The position numbers and the translations under genes were made by a program. This document shows positions 1-11,073 of a stretch of 36,219 bases of DNA, in pieces. The notes below the pieces were generated by a model. It did not search any database, had not been told where the DNA came from, and was given only the letters and a program-made list of their open reading frames with translations. The first letter of the stretch is position 1. Each line of letters opens with the position of its first letter. The DNA comes from Elusimicrobiota bacterium (lineage in GTDB: Bacteria; Elusimicrobiota; Elusimicrobia; Elusimicrobiales; UBA9959), in NCBI GenBank assembly GCA_003482905.1, contig DMXM01000028.1, forward strand, positions 1 to 36,219, read 5' to 3'.

Positions 1-3000
1 CGTCCAGGTCCGTCACCTGCACCGCCACCGTGCTTATGCCCGTATTGGCAGAGAACTGCGTATTGCTGACCACGCCGCCGGCCGGCGTTGAAACGAACAG
101 ACCGGAATAAGCCACGCCGTCGAGCGGGGAAGCCAATGTGATGCCCACCGGCGTTATGTCATACGTGAATATATAGGTGGAGTAAACCACGGAATAATTG
201 CCGGCGTAGTCCAGCGCCCGCGCCGTAGCCGTGTACACAACGTCGTCTTTCAGCATGGCCGCGGGCACCGTGTAATACCACGAGGTGCCGCCAGTCTTGG
301 AAGTGATTATGGGATAATCGCCCGGCTGCCAGACCGACGAGGCGCTGTTCCAGTAGCGCATACCGTCAACGCCCGTGGTGGTGATGCGCAGCTCGGTCCA
401 CTTATGCCCCGCTATATCGGCGTAGGCCGTGCCCGAGATCTGGGACAGGGCCTTAAGCGCCACAGGCGTAGGCGAGGTTATCTCCACCGTGGGCGGGGTG
501 GTGTCTATCTTAACATCAATTGCCGCGCCGAAGGAGCCGGCATTGGCTGGCACGGCATTGTCTATACCACGAATTTTCAGCATGTACTTCTGGTCGGAAA
601 CCATATTGGCCGCCGCCAGCACATAGTCCCAGTTAGGAGGAACAAAAGAGTCAGGCTCGAATTCCGAAACCGTGCCGGACCAGGCCAGGCCGGTCCAGTA
701 ATATGTAGTCTGGCCCTCCAGCCTGGAGAGCTGCAGCCTCAGGCTGGCCACCCCCGTCATGCCGGCCGGCGAGTCCGAGGCGCTGCCGGAAATGGTCCAG
801 GGGCCGGCGGGATTGACCGCCCCGTTGCCGCCCGTGTCCTCGTAACCGGTAACGGCGGCGGAAGGCGGCAGGGAGTCCCAGATGAACGTGAACGAGGATT
901 CCCCCAGCGTAAATATCTGCTGCGTATTGCCCTGCGGCAGCGCCGTATCCGCCGCCCTGGCGCGGAGTATGTAGGTGCCGCCTTGCGTGAACGCGGCAAA
1001 GGGCGGCAGAACGGAATGCGTCCAGGAAGAGACGCTCACACCGGGTATATGCACCGTGGACGTGCCCCAATAAATTTCCGCCTCTTCGGCCTGCGCGGCG
1101 TCCCAGGCGCGGGTAGTCCACTTCCAGTAACGCAAAGAGTCCGCGCCCTGGGCCGGCCTTTTTATATGGACAAGGACCTTGTCCAGCTTGCCGGAAGTGC
1201 CGCCGGCTCCCGCCGTATCCCAGGCGGTGCCGATGAGGGAATCCAGGGAGGACCTGAACTGGCCGCTGGCGGCCGTGACCGTGGAATCCACCGCCGTAAA
1301 ATCGGTGATCTTCGCCGTAGGCGTGGTCCTGTCCACCAGGAAATCCACCGCCGCGCCGGTCTGCACATTGGCGGCCCTATCGGTGGCCCTTGGGGTTATC
1401 CGGTAGTTGGCGCCGTCGGTCCAGGCCGGCAGACCGGTATTAAGCGCCCAGTTGCCGGCGGTTAAAGTGGTGGTGGCCCAGACAATGCCGTTCTGCCAGG
1501 CCGTGCTCACCGGGTTCCAGTAGGTGGTCGGGTAGGCCAGGTCCTGTATGGTTATATCGCTCTTGTCCAGCAGGCCCGGGACGGTGTCGGAGGCGTTGCC
1601 GGAAACCTGGGTTACGCTCTTGTAAATAAGCGGTGCCGGCGCCGAAATGGCCGCGTTCGGCGGGGTAATGTCATAGACCACCGTGTTCCCTACCAGGTCC
1701 GCGCCCTGCTCCTCGCCGGCCGGCCCGTAACCCTTGGTGAGGAAGTAGTACGACGTATTATCCGTCCAGGCGGAAGTGGAGATATTCTCGGTCCATTCCC
1801 AATACAGGCTGGAATCTCCCAGCACGCTCACATTGCTGGCGTTGATATATACCCGCGGCGCCGCCTCCAGGGAGCCGGGCGCCGAGAAAGTACTGCCGTA
1901 CCAGTAATAGCCGTCGCTTTTCCTTTCCACCGATACTTTTACGCTGGAGGCGTTGGGATAGGTGAATTTAGTGGCGCCGCCGGAAATAGTCTGCGGCTTG
2001 GTCTTGGTATAACTGTTGTTCGCGGGGGCGTTCACCCAGGTGTTCGGGTAAGGCGCGCTGTACATGAAATTTATGCGCCAAAGTGTGGTTTCCGTGTTGG
2101 CGGCCTTGTCCTTGGCATAGGCCCGCAGGGAATACCAGGAGTTGTTCCATTGCCAGATAGTGTCCGGCATGTCATAAGTCCAGTTGTCCCCGACCAGCGT
2201 TACGGACGAAACCGGCAGCCAGGTGGCGGCGTTGTTCTGCCAGGCGGAACCGTCATAAGACCAGAGTATGGTGCCGCCCTGTACGCTGGAAGTATAGCCG
2301 AACTGCAGGTAGACATGTTCGATTTCTCCCGGAGAATCGTCGTGGGCCGTGCCGGTCACCTGCGGCAGCGGGGTTTCGCCGTAGGTCAGCCCGTCAGCCG
2401 GCAGCGTGATGGTGGAACGGGGAGCCGTGAAATCCGCCGCGATGTTGGTAACGGTGGAATAGACCAGTTCGGCGTTGCCGGCCTTGTCCAGGGCGTAAGA
2501 GTTTATCTCGTAGGTTTCCAAAGTCTGCCAGGGGGTGGTGCCCAGCTGCCACCAGGTGGCGTTGGCGCTGAGCGTGCCTGAACTTATAACGCTGTTCCAG
2601 ACCTGCGGGGCGTTCTCCACCGTCCAGCTGGAATCGGCCACGCGCCAGTAATGGTTGGCCTTGGGGCCGGTCAGCTGCTTGATCCTTACATTAACGTCGC
2701 CGGTAATGCCGTAAGGCTTGTCGTAGGAGCCGCCGGTTATCTTGCCGGTTTTGGCTATATAGCCGCCGTTGTACGGATAGGTTATGGAGTTCGTCGGACG
2801 GCTTATATCGTATACAAAAGTGGATTTGACGGCCGGCGCCTCGGCGTTGCCAGCCACGTCGGTGGCCCAGGTAGTCAGGGTATATCTCTCGCTGTCTATA
2901 TAAGCCGCGTCGTTGCTGACGAGCTTGGACCACGTGGCCAAAGGCGCGTCGCCGTTAAGCGTGACCGCCGGGCCCTGCCAGCCTATGCCGTTCCAGTATT

Positions 3001-6000
3001 CGCCGTTGAATTTGCGCAGGTAGAATTCCACTTTACTCACGCCGGAGTAGTCGTCGGAGCTGGAACCCAGTATGGTGACCGGCTTGGCCGACAGGGCCAG
3101 GTGGGCGCCGTCGGCCGGGTAGGTTACCGCGGAGGCTGGCGCGAACATGGTCCACGCGTCGAACTGGAAAGCGACCGTGGCGTAGACCACGTCCCAGTTG
3201 CCGGCGGCGTCCCTGGACCTGGCGCGCACCCTGTAATGGGCGCCGCTGGTCCAGGTGGAATCCTGCACGGCGTAGGTCCAGGTGGCGGCGTCGCCCAGGA
3301 AAGTGATCTGCGGCGCCACCCACGGCGCGTCGTTATCCGTGGAGCAGCCCGGGTCCACCCAGGCGCCGGGCTGGGAGGGGTCGTAGCAGATGCCCTGGTC
3401 GTAGTTGAATATGCTTATCTGCACCTCGCTCACGGCGGCATTATCCCTGGCCGAGCCGGACAGGGAGGTGAGCGTATTGTAGGCGGTAGGCAAAGGGACC
3501 GCTATGGAACTGGCCGGCCTCTGGTTGAGGAAGGCCCTTGTGGAATAAGTGGTGGAATAATTGCCGGCATAGTCCAGCGCCCGGGCGTTCACGGTGCAGG
3601 TGGCCTTATCCACCAGCAGCGTATTGGAGATAGCGTAGGACCAGGCGGTGGGGCCGTCCTTCACGGAGTCTATCCAGGTTTCAGGCTCCGTCACCCAGGC
3701 GGAACCGGACCAGTACCTTGTGTCCACCCCCGTTCCGGTGGAGATGCGCACCTGCGTCTTCTGGAAGCCGGCTATGGCGGCGTCGGCCGTGCCCGTTATG
3801 CTGGTGGGGGCGGTAAGGGACAATTCCAGCGGGCCGGTGATGGCCACCGAAGGCGGGGTGTCGTCTATTATAAATCTCTTGACGTTACCGGCGGTAACCG
3901 CGGTTTCCCAGTTGCCCTCACCGCCGCCGCCGGCCGCCCGCGTGGCGTCCATGGACTTGGCTTCCAGCTTGTATTCCCTGTCGCCGGCGGGCCAGTTCAC
4001 TATCTCCGTGTAGAACCAGCCGGCCACCCAGTCGGTGTCCTGCCAGGAGACCAGCTCCGCCGCCGTGCCGGAGCTGAAGACCACGGCCGTGGTAAGCCAG
4101 TAATAGGTATCGTTATTAAGCAGGTAGGAGAGGCGGATGCGGGACTTCTCCACGCCGGCGTTATTGGCCGCGTAGAAAGTGTCCGCGGCGGAGCCGTAGA
4201 AATAAGAATCGGTCTTGCCGATATTGGCCGAATTATAACGCCCGGTCTGCCCGGTCAGATAGTCGCCGTAATCCTCGGGCCGCGTCACGGTGGTGGCCGG
4301 CGGGTACTTGTCCACGTAGAACACCCTGGAGGACGCGGGCACGTCGAACTGCGTCTGCTGGTTGCCGGCCACGTCGGTGGAGCGCGTCAGCAGCATATAT
4401 TTCAGGCCGCCGGTGAAGTCGTCGTTCATCGGCACAGGGGAGTAGGACCAGTCCTCGGCGGTGGCGGAAAGGTAGCCGCTGGTATTGCCCTTCAGCTCTA
4501 TCCAGATAGGGTCGGCCACGGCTACAAAGACGTCGCCGTTGTACCATTTCTGCAGGCCGCCCCATTGCTGTATGGCTATCTGCACGCCCTCGTTCTTCCC
4601 CCCCGGATCCGAGGCCGTGCCCGAAACCTGCGGCACATTATTAAGGGCGGCCGAGGCGGCCGGAAAGGCTATGCGGGCCGCGGGAGAGGAGGTGTCTATG
4701 GTGAACTGCTGGTAGGGTTCCGGATAATACTTGATGCGCCCCGCTTTGTCGGTGATGCGCAGCTGCACCTCGTAGGTGCGGCCGTTCTGGAAAACCGGCA
4801 GCCCGGCGCTGAGGGACCAGGGTTCCAGGCTGGAGTCGAAGGTGCCGTCAACCGCGCTTATCGGCAGCCAGGTCGCCGAGGTTTCCCAACTGTCCCCGTC
4901 CCAGTAAGAGGTCTGGGCCGTGGTGGAGATCAGGACCTCCACCTTGTCCACTTTTCCCTCGCCCGTGTCGGTGGCGGTACCGTAAATGGAAGGAACGCTT
5001 CTTTCGTACTGCGCGTTGGGCTCCACCAGCGTGCTGGCGGGATCGTTGCCGTCTATGTAGAAATACCTCGCCGGAGGCAGGCTGCTTTCCAGCGTCGCGT
5101 CGGACGCGGCCCTGGATTTAACGCTGAACTGGTTGGTGCCGACCGGCCAGATGCCGGTGACGTTCTTGGACCAGTCGACCGCGCCGGCGCTGTCCACGCC
5201 GAAATAGCCGCAGGAGGATTTGCCCACCTCGTAACTTTGATCGGTGCAGCCGACCAGGTAGGTAACGGTGGACACCCAGCCGCCCGGGGTCCAGACCTGG
5301 TCCGGCTCGGCGGTCACGTTGGTTATCATTATCTGCACGGTATTGGCGGCCGCCAGCGTACCGCTTATGGCGTTGAGGTCAGTGGGCCTGAAATAGGGCG
5401 CGCCGCCGGCCGGCACGGATATGGTGGAATCCGGCAGTGGCGTAACTTTATTTATCTTTATCAGGGCCGACTGTATCGGGGGAATGGTATAACCGACATA
5501 GCCGGGGAAAGCGGTCTTATTGCCCAGAACGTCCGTAGCCCGCGCGAAGACCAGGTAGGTCTTGCCGTTCTCCAGCAGCGGCACGCTCGAGCCCGTGACC
5601 GACCACAGCACCGGGTTGTCGGTATTGGTGGAGGCCTCTACAAAAGCGTTCTCAGGCGGCGGGAGCACGCCGTCGCCCTGGTCGAAAGTCCCCACGCTGG
5701 CCGGGTTCCACCAGGCGCTGGGGGCGCTCACCCTGAAATAAGCCACCTGCACGCGCTTTACCTGCGTGAGTGAATCCTGAGCGTTGCCCGAAACAGAGTC
5801 GAATGTATAGACGTCGGGTATATTGGGCGCCTGGATAAGCGCCGTCGGAGCGACCCGGTCCACCCGGAAGGTTTTCTCGTTCCTTCTTCCCGCCGTGTCA
5901 AAGTAGGTTTCTTCGTTGGGGTAGGGCGAATCGTTGGCGTCCAGGGCGCTGTCGTAAGCCTTCATCCTTACCCGGTAAGTTTCCCCGTCGGTAGTCTTGG

Positions 6001-9000
6001 CCCAGGGGCCGCTGGCGCCGGTCATGTCCATTGTGGAAGTGGAATCCGTCACGGAGGTCCTGTTGAACCAGGACTCGGGCAAAGAACAGTTCGTATTGTA
6101 ATCGGCGCCGCCCCAGCACTGCGTGTCGTTGCTGCCGCGCCTTATCTGGAATTTAACGTTGGTGACGGAGCCGCCGGAGCCGGGCCCCGAAAGCGGAAGG
6201 TCCCAGGCCGTGCCGCCTATTTGCGCAAGGTCATAGCCGCTGACCGAACTATACCACTGCCCGTCCACCGGGATATTCAACGTCGTGGAAGGCTTCTCCG
6301 TTTCGAACTTGAAAGTGTGTTTAAGAGTCATCGAAGACTCTATGTTGCGGTAAGAAGCGTCCGGCTGGTCCACATTGTCGCGGCCCCAGGCGTAAACCTC
6401 GAACGTGTCGGAATTGTAGGATGTCCAGAAACCGCCCAGGCTCTGGTGCGTCCAGGCGGTCCCGGCGGGCGGGCTGTGCCATTTGTCCGCCCTGACGCTT
6501 TGCCAGCCCAGAACGGTACCGTTCCACCAGAGGCCGGTCCGCTGGCTCTTGATCCCGACGTAAAATTCCTGAAGCCCGGCCTCGCGCCCGGAGTTCTCCG
6601 GAATATCCAGTATATTGCCGCGTACGCCGTTGACGGTGCTGAAAGGCTGGGAATAGGTCAACCCTTCGGTAGGCACCAGAACCGTGGTATTGGGGGCGGA
6701 AATATCGTATTTGAAGACATAGGTAGAATAAACCGCTGAATAATTGCCGGCCTTATCCTTGGATTTAACTATCAGCGTGAATTGCTCGCCGTTCAGCCAG
6801 GCCACGCCCGTGGACAGCCACGTGTCGTAAGGGGTGGTGGTAGTGGTGCGGGCGACGTTCCACACGGCGCTGGTAAGCCATTCGCCGGAAGAAACATACT
6901 GATGCCATTTGTCGCCCGACGGGTCCTCCAGCTTGTATTCCACATAGTCCACGCCCGACGTATCGTCGGCGGAAGTGCCGTAAAAAGTGGTCAGGGAACT
7001 CAAGGCCGTCAGGGGCGCCACGCCGTAATTGCCGCCGTTTATGGGATAGGTTATCCCCTGCGTGGGCACGTCGTTGTCGAACCGGAAATACTTTACATAA
7101 AGCGGGGTGCCGGGCAGGCCGGCGCTGTTGCCTGCCATATCCACGGCATAGACTTCCACTTTATACGAGTGGTTGTTCAGCCAGCCCACAGAAGCGGTGG
7201 AACGGGTCCAGGCCCTTATCGCGGCCGCGCCGGTCAGGGTGAGTTTTTTCCAGGCGTCGGCGGAAAGAGTGCCGTCGAATACGTCGGAGGCCGGGTTAAG
7301 GTATTTTACAGGGCCGCCGCCCAAAGCGCCCTGGTCCGCTATCCTCACATAAACGCTGTACTCGTTCAAAGCGTCGCCGTAATCCTCCATGGTGCCGCTT
7401 ATCTGGGTGACGCCCCTTTGCCAGGGCATGTCGGTGAAGACGGCGCTGTCCACAAGCGGCGTAGGCAAAGACAATGTAACCGTGGGAGGCGTATTGTCAT
7501 ATATAAATTGTGATTCAGAGGTATAGGAGTTATTGCCAAGCGCGTCAAAAGCCCTGGCTTTTATCCTGTACTTCTTGCCGTTTAGCCATATCGGCCGCGG
7601 CAGCAGCGTAACATCGGTCATGATCGGCGACGCGATGGTAACATAAGAGGCGGAATTCTTGCCGGGCCCGAATTGCATGGTGGAGGTGTCGGCTGAATCC
7701 GTGCTCAGCCATATTTCGGCTCCCGGAATATCGCTCCAGGTAGAACCGGTCCAGGCGAAGTCGTCGGCGGTAGACAGCGTATTGAGCGTGTCCATTATAA
7801 TTATCTGGCCGGTTGAAATACCCACGCCCAGCATATCAGCGGTGCCGCCGTTATTATCCGTAAATCTGAACTGGATATTCTTCTGCGCGCCCAGGGCCAC
7901 CGCGTCGGGAAGGAGGATCAACCCTTCGGGCGACCTCCGGTCCAGCGTTACCGTGCCCGAAGTTTCAATGCCTTTGCCCTGGTCCTGGGTCACGCCCCTG
8001 ACGTCGATTTTATACTGCTGCCCTTCGGTCTGGTCCTGCGCCTGGTTGGCGTTAACGAAATTAAGATAATTCCACACGGAAGCGCCGGTGACGGACTTCC
8101 AGGCGCTTTCGGCCGGCACGGCCGTTTCCCAGCCGCCGCCGCCGTCCCAGGTAAGCCCGGCCACATTGGTTACGCCATTGGCGGCTTTATTCAGGGCTGT
8201 TATGCGTATTTGGCCGGTTAAAAGCGAGGTCTGGCCGATATTATTGAACCCGGCGCCGCCGTTGACGCTGGCAAAACCGGTAGTATAGCCGGCCAGGGGA
8301 TATGTCAGCGTGGCCGTGGGCGCGGTAATGGTAAAAGTGCTGGGCCATAAGCCCAAAGTAGACGCCTGCCCGTCGGGGTTGTATACCCGGATATCCCTGG
8401 CCACGCCGGCCGCGTTGGTGGTAATGATAAGGCTGGCTATGAATCTGCCGGAGGTCTGGTAGGTTATGGAAGAAACCGTAATACCCGTAGCGCTGAGCAC
8501 GGTTATGGAGGAAACCTTTGTGGCCGACCAATTCTGAAAATTGGAACCGCGGATAGTAAGGTTCCTGGGCGGATAAAGCGTGCCGCCGCTCAACACCCCG
8601 GCGTTCTGGCCGCCGGAGGTGGGCGGCCCGTCGGAGTCGCTTACCGAGTCGAAAACCGGGGGCAGTATAGTATAGGTGTCGGGCAATACGCTGTATTGCC
8701 CGTCGGGGTTTATGACCTTTACCTTGTACGGCCCGCTGGCAAAACCGGCCGAGGGATTAAGCGTAATATTTACGGTCAGCTCCTGCGGGCTGACAAAAAC
8801 CGTATTGTTGACCGTTATATTGGGGGTAGGAACAGCCTCGTCGAACTTTATGAACTGCACCGTGGTCCAGGTGGAAGGCGATATATTGGTCCATTTCTGG
8901 AAATCATTGCCTTTCAGCACAAAATTATATGTCTGGGCGGTCAGGTAATTCTGCTGCGTCTGCTCATAAGCCGCCGTGATGGAAGATTTTGGCACGGCGA

Positions 9001-11041
9001 ATACGTCCTGCGCCGTTACAGATTGGCCGTCGGGGTTGGTGATCTTTATATCATAAGGCCCGCCGTTGATGGCCGCCGTAGAGCTTATCTTTACTATCAC
9101 GTTCAACTCGGCGGAGGAAACATAAACAAGGCTTTCAGCCGTTACGTCCGAAGTGGGCAGCGTATTATAGAGAACAGTCGCCGATGGTTTTTGGCCGACA
9201 TTCACCCAATTCTGGAAATAACCACCGCGCACTACATACGTATATGTGGAGGAAGTCAGATATTCGCCGGCGGTCTTGCTGGAAACCGCGGTGATAGCCG
9301 GCGGCTCTATACGGAAAGCGTTGGGGTATATGTCGAATTTACCGTCGGGGTTAACCACTTTTATATCATAATAACCGGTCGGCGCGGAGATCTCCACTAT
9401 AGCTGTCATTGTGGTTTTTCCGGTTGTATAAATATAACTGGAAACGCTCACATTGGTTGTAGTGGCTAAATTCTTCAAGGTGAAGGGGATAGGTGTGGTA
9501 TTTAAATAATTAGTCAGGTTTGTAGCGGTGACCACCAGTGTAAATGTGGAGGTCTGCAGGTACTCAATAACGCCGCCCACGCTGATAGTGCTGACGGCCG
9601 TAACGTCGACAGCTCCCCAGCCGGAAGTGGCGATCTTATCAAAATTAACGCCGCCGGAATCCTGCCAGACCAGTGGTATAGGGTAAGGCCTGGTCACAGA
9701 ATAGGCCAGTGAAGGATGCAGTGGTGTGTCTATGGTGTTCGCAATTTCAGTCTGCGTAGTCCAATTAGCGGCCGAAGCGGTGGTTGTGGAAGCGCAGGTA
9801 AGGCTGTGTATATGCCCTTGGGATGAGACAAACACCATATAAAGCTGGTCATTATTGAAGCCATTGGCCGGATCGGCTTTGGCGACGCCGATGGAAACGT
9901 GCTTATAAACCTGCGCGGTGCCGGTGAGGTTATCGCCTCTCAGGCTGGCATCTCCGTATGACACATCCCACGCCGCGGGGAATGAGCCGTCATTGTTTAA
10001 CCTGCCGTACCAGATGTCATCCTGGGCATCATTCCAGACAGCATGGATATTTCCCGCTGAGTCGGTTACCATTGACACATTCTGGTCATAAGTAGCCTGG
10101 GCAGTGCCAGTCAGCCCTGACATATAGGGGCCAGCTGCGCCTGCATCCGTGATATTATCATCCTGCTGTTTCAGCCATGTGTCGAGGGTCGTTACATTTG
10201 CGATATCAAGCGCTGAAAAAACAGCTTTATTCACGCCGCCAAAGTACGACGGGACAATAACATCTATAGGCGCATAAACGCCGCCGTCAGGAGCGTCCTC
10301 GTTGCAGTCTATATCGACATCGTCGACTCTCCAGGTATTTACGGTGGTATAGTCATTATTTACTACAATGTGCGTCGTCTTGGCATCGTCGCCGCCGATA
10401 GAGCCGCCCAAAGTAGCAAGACCGCTGATCCAGATTTTCATTGCGCTGTCAGTCGGATGAATCATCAGGCCTATGGGCCAATTAGAACCGACAAAACCGC
10501 TACCTGCCGCCAAAGTGCCGCCGCAACCTGTCCCGGTCGGGGTCATGACGTTGGTGTAAAAATTACTCTCCATGCTCAGTCCGGAGGACGTGACTGAAAA
10601 CCTGCGCATGAAAACTGGAGGCCGGTATGCAGTAAAATTGGGCGGGTTTCTGGTAGCCACTGCAGTAAACACTGTGGTGGAAGCGCCGCCCTCGAACCAG
10701 ACATTGGGCTTGACCCCCATTTCAGTGGAGTAGGGCGCGCCAAGATTATTAAAAAGATTGGTAGCGACCCATGTGGCATCTTCGCCCGTAAGCGACCAGT
10801 AGGCGACCGTGTTCTCGATTCCGGTGCCTATAACCACCACATAGCCGTTGGGGGTGGAAACCACTTTCCTCTGGTTGGAATTCTGCGTATTACCGACGCT
10901 GTCCACTGTTGACGCGGCGAACGATAAATTCAATCCGCCGGTTAACAGCAACAACCCGGACAAAACAATAGGCAACCAGAAGCCGGGGCGGCTTCCAGAT
11001 TTTCCGGCTTTCAGAAGGAGCCTTTCCTTCCAGCCGATCAT
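1..11041 (-). CDS. Giant secreted Ig-like repeat protein, partial (C-terminus beyond left edge)
   Basis: The frame is open from the ATG at 11041 to base 1, more than 3,680 codons, with no stop in the window. A signal peptide is visible: basic start, hydrophobic stretch around residues 23-42 and a likely cut after FAA. About residues 45-470 form a region with phrases such as VTDSAGNIHAVWND, resembling BNR/sialidase-type repeats. Next come about four TIG/IPT-like domains, each ending near an NPDG motif (coding about 9650-8330). About 20 Ig-like modules of 105-145 residues follow, each beginning like D.TPP...I..P, with GTA.D and Y.W motifs in the middle and D.AGN near the end. I infer an adhesin, fibre or surface-layer-like protein exported by Sec. 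It follows the HEAT gene by 32 bp and probably shares its riboswitch-controlled transcript. An in-frame ATG at 11062 is an alternative start; 11041 has AGGG a few bases upstream. The anchoring or sorting domain is outside the window. Confidence 0.88.
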   Translation of the reverse strand, partial: MIGWKERLLLKAGKSGSRPGFWLPIVLSGLLLLTGGLNLSFAASTVDSVGNTQNSNQRKVVSTPNGYVVVIGTGIENTVAYWSLTGEDATWVATNLFNNLGAPYSTEMGVKPNVWFEGGASTTVFTAVATRNPPNFTAYRPPVFMRRFSVTSSGLSMESNFYTNVMTPTGTGCGGTLAAGSGFVGSNWPIGLMIHPTDSAMKIWISGLATLGGSIGGDDAKTTHIVVNNDYTTVNTWRVDDVDIDCNEDAPDGGVYAPIDVIVPSYFGGVNKAVFSALDIANVTTLDTWLKQQDDNITDAGAAGPYMSGLTGTAQATYDQNVSMVTDSAGNIHAVWNDAQDDIWYGRLNNDGSFPAAWDVSYGDASLRGDNLTGTAQVYKHVSIGVAKADPANGFNNDQLYMVFVSSQGHIHSLTCASTTTASAANWTTQTEIANTIDTPLHPSLAYSVTRPYPIPLVWQDSGGVNFDKIATSGWGAVDVTAVSTISVGGVIEYLQTSTFTLVVTATNLTNYLNTTPIPFTLKNLATTTNVSVSSYIYTTGKTTMTAIVEISAPTGYYDIKVVNPDGKFDIYPNAFRIEPPAITAVSSKTAGEYLTSSTYTYVVRGGYFQNWVNVGQKPSATVLYNTLPTSDVTAESLVYVSSAELNVIVKISSTAAINGGPYDIKITNPDGQSVTAQDVFAVPKSSITAAYEQTQQNYLTAQTYNFVLKGNDFQKWTNISPSTWTTVQFIKFDEAVPTPNITVNNTVFVSPQELTVNITLNPSAGFASGPYKVKVINPDGQYSVLPDTYTILPPVFDSVSDSDGPPTSGGQNAGVLSGGTLYPPRNLTIRGSNFQNWSATKVSSITVLSATGITVSSITYQTSGRFIASLIITTNAAGVARDIRVYNPDGQASTLGLWPSTFTITAPTATLTYPLAGYTTGFASVNGGAGFNNIGQTSLLTGQIRITALNKAANGVTNVAGLTWDGGGGWETAVPAESAWKSVTGASVWNYLNFVNANQAQDQTEGQQYKIDVRGVTQDQGKGIETSGTVTLDRRSPEGLILLPDAVALGAQKNIQFRFTDNNGGTADMLGVGISTGQIIIMDTLNTLSTADDFAWTGSTWSDIPGAEIWLSTDSADTSTMQFGPGKNSASYVTIASPIMTDVTLLPRPIWLNGKKYRIKARAFDALGNNSYTSESQFIYDNTPPTVTLSLPTPLVDSAVFTDMPWQRGVTQISGTMEDYGDALNEYSVYVRIADQGALGGGPVKYLNPASDVFDGTLSADAWKKLTLTGAAAIRAWTRSTASVGWLNNHSYKVEVYAVDMAGNSAGLPGTPLYVKYFRFDNDVPTQGITYPINGGNYGVAPLTALSSLTTFYGTSADDTSGVDYVEYKLEDPSGDKWHQYVSSGEWLTSAVWNVARTTTTTPYDTWLSTGVAWLNGEQFTLIVKSKDKAGNYSAVYSTYVFKYDISAPNTTVLVPTEGLTYSQPFSTVNGVRGNILDIPENSGREAGLQEFYVGIKSQRTGLWWNGTVLGWQSVRADKWHSPPAGTAWTHQSLGGFWTSYNSDTFEVYAWGRDNVDQPDASYRNIESSMTLKHTFKFETEKPSTTLNIPVDGQWYSSVSGYDLAQIGGTAWDLPLSGPGSGGSVTNVKFQIRRGSNDTQCWGGADYNTNCSLPESWFNRTSVTDSTSTMDMTGASGPWAKTTDGETYRVRMKAYDSALDANDSPYPNEETYFDTAGRRNEKTFRVDRVAPTALIQAPNIPDVYTFDSVSGNAQDSLTQVKRVQVAYFRVSAPSAWWNPASVGTFDQGDGVLPPPENAFVEASTNTDNPVLWSVTGSSVPLLENGKTYLVFARATDVLGNKTAFPGYVGYTIPPIQSALIKINKVTPLPDSTISVPAGGAPYFRPTDLNAISGTLAAANTVQIMITNVTAEPDQVWTPGGWVSTVTYLVGCTDQSYEVGKSSCGYFGVDSAGAVDWSKNVTGIWPVGTNQFSVKSRAASDATLESSLPPARYFYIDGNDPASTLVEPNAQYERSVPSIYGTATDTGEGKVDKVEVLISTTAQTSYWDGDSWETSATWLPISAVDGTFDSSLEPWSLSAGLPVFQNGRTYEVQLRITDKAGRIKYYPEPYQQFTIDTSSPAARIAFPAASAALNNVPQVSGTASDPGGKNEGVQIAIQQWGGLQKWYNGDVFVAVADPIWIELKGNTSGYLSATAEDWSYSPVPMNDDFTGGLKYMLLTRSTDVAGNQQTQFDVPASSRVFYVDKYPPATTVTRPEDYGDYLTGQTGRYNSANIGKTDSYFYGSAADTFYAANNAGVEKSRIRLSYLLNNDTYYWLTTAVVFSSGTAAELVSWQDTDWVAGWFYTEIVNWPAGDREYKLEAKSMDATRAAGGGGEGNWETAVTAGNVKRFIIDDTPPSVAITGPLELSLTAPTSITGTADAAIAGFQKTQVRISTGTGVDTRYWSGSAWVTEPETWIDSVKDGPTAWSYAISNTLLVDKATCTVNARALDYAGNYSTTYSTRAFLNQRPASSIAVPLPTAYNTLTSLSGSARDNAAVSEVQISIFNYDQGICYDPSQPGAWVDPGCSTDNDAPWVAPQITFLGDAATWTYAVQDSTWTSGAHYRVRARSRDAAGNWDVVYATVAFQFDAWTMFAPASAVTYPADGAHLALSAKPVTILGSSSDDYSGVSKVEFYLRKFNGEYWNGIGWQGPAVTLNGDAPLATWSKLVSNDAAYIDSERYTLTTWATDVAGNAEAPAVKSTFVYDISRPTNSITYPYNGGYIAKTGKITGGSYDKPYGITGDVNVRIKQLTGPKANHYWRVADSSWTVENAPQVWNSVISSGTLSANATWWQLGTTPWQTLETYEINSYALDKAGNAELVYSTVTNIAADFTAPRSTITLPADGLTYGETPLPQVTGTAHDDSPGEIEHVYLQFGYTSSVQGGTILWSYDGSAWQNNAATWLPVSSVTLVGDNWTYDMPDTIWQWNNSWYSLRAYAKDKAANTETTLWRINFMYSAPYPNTWVNAPANNSYTKTKPQTISGGATKFTYPNASSVKVSVERKSDGYYWYGSTFSAPGSLEAAPRVYINASNVSVLGDSSLYWEWTENISTSAWTDNTSYYFLTKGYGPAGEEQGADLVGNTVVYDITPPNAAISAPAPLIYKSVTQVSGNASDTVPGLLDKSDITIQDLAYPTTYWNPVSTAWQNGIVWATTTLTAGNWALNTGLPAWTDGANYRITPRATDRAANVQTGAAVDFLVDRTTPTAKITDFTAVDSTVTAASGQFRSSLDSLIGTAWDTAGAGGTSGKLDKVLVHIKRPAQGADSLRYWKWTTRAWDAAQAEEAEIYWGTSTVHIPGVSVSSWTHSVLPPFAAFTQGGTYILRARAADTALPQGNTQQIFTLGESSFTFIWDSLPPSAAVTGYEDTGGNGAVNPAGPWTISGSASDSPAGMTGVASLRLQLSRLEGQTTYYWTGLAWSGTVSEFEPDSFVPPNWDYVLAAANMVSDQKYMLKIRGIDNAVPANAGSFGAAIDVKIDTTPPTVEITSPTPVALKALSQISGTAYADIAGHKWTELRITTTGVDGMRYWNSASSVWQPGDYPIITSKTGGTSWYYTVPAAMLKDDVVYTATARALDYAGNYSVVYSTYIFTYDITPVGITLASPLDGVAYSGLFVSTPAGGVVSNTQFSANTGISTVAVQVTDLD

Positions 11042-11073
11042 ATTTGCCCTGTTTTCGACCATATTTTTAGGGG

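Noticed and set aside
404..1465. Open frame of 353 codons on the plus strand.
   Set aside because: Arg/Gly-rich shadow of the Ig-repeat gene on the other strand; no family resemblance or ribosome-binding site.
2651..5773. Open frame of 1,040 codons on the plus strand.
   Set aside because: It is antisense to the giant Ig-repeat gene, whose GC-rich codon use keeps the opposite frame open. The translation is Gly/Arg/Val-rich without domains.
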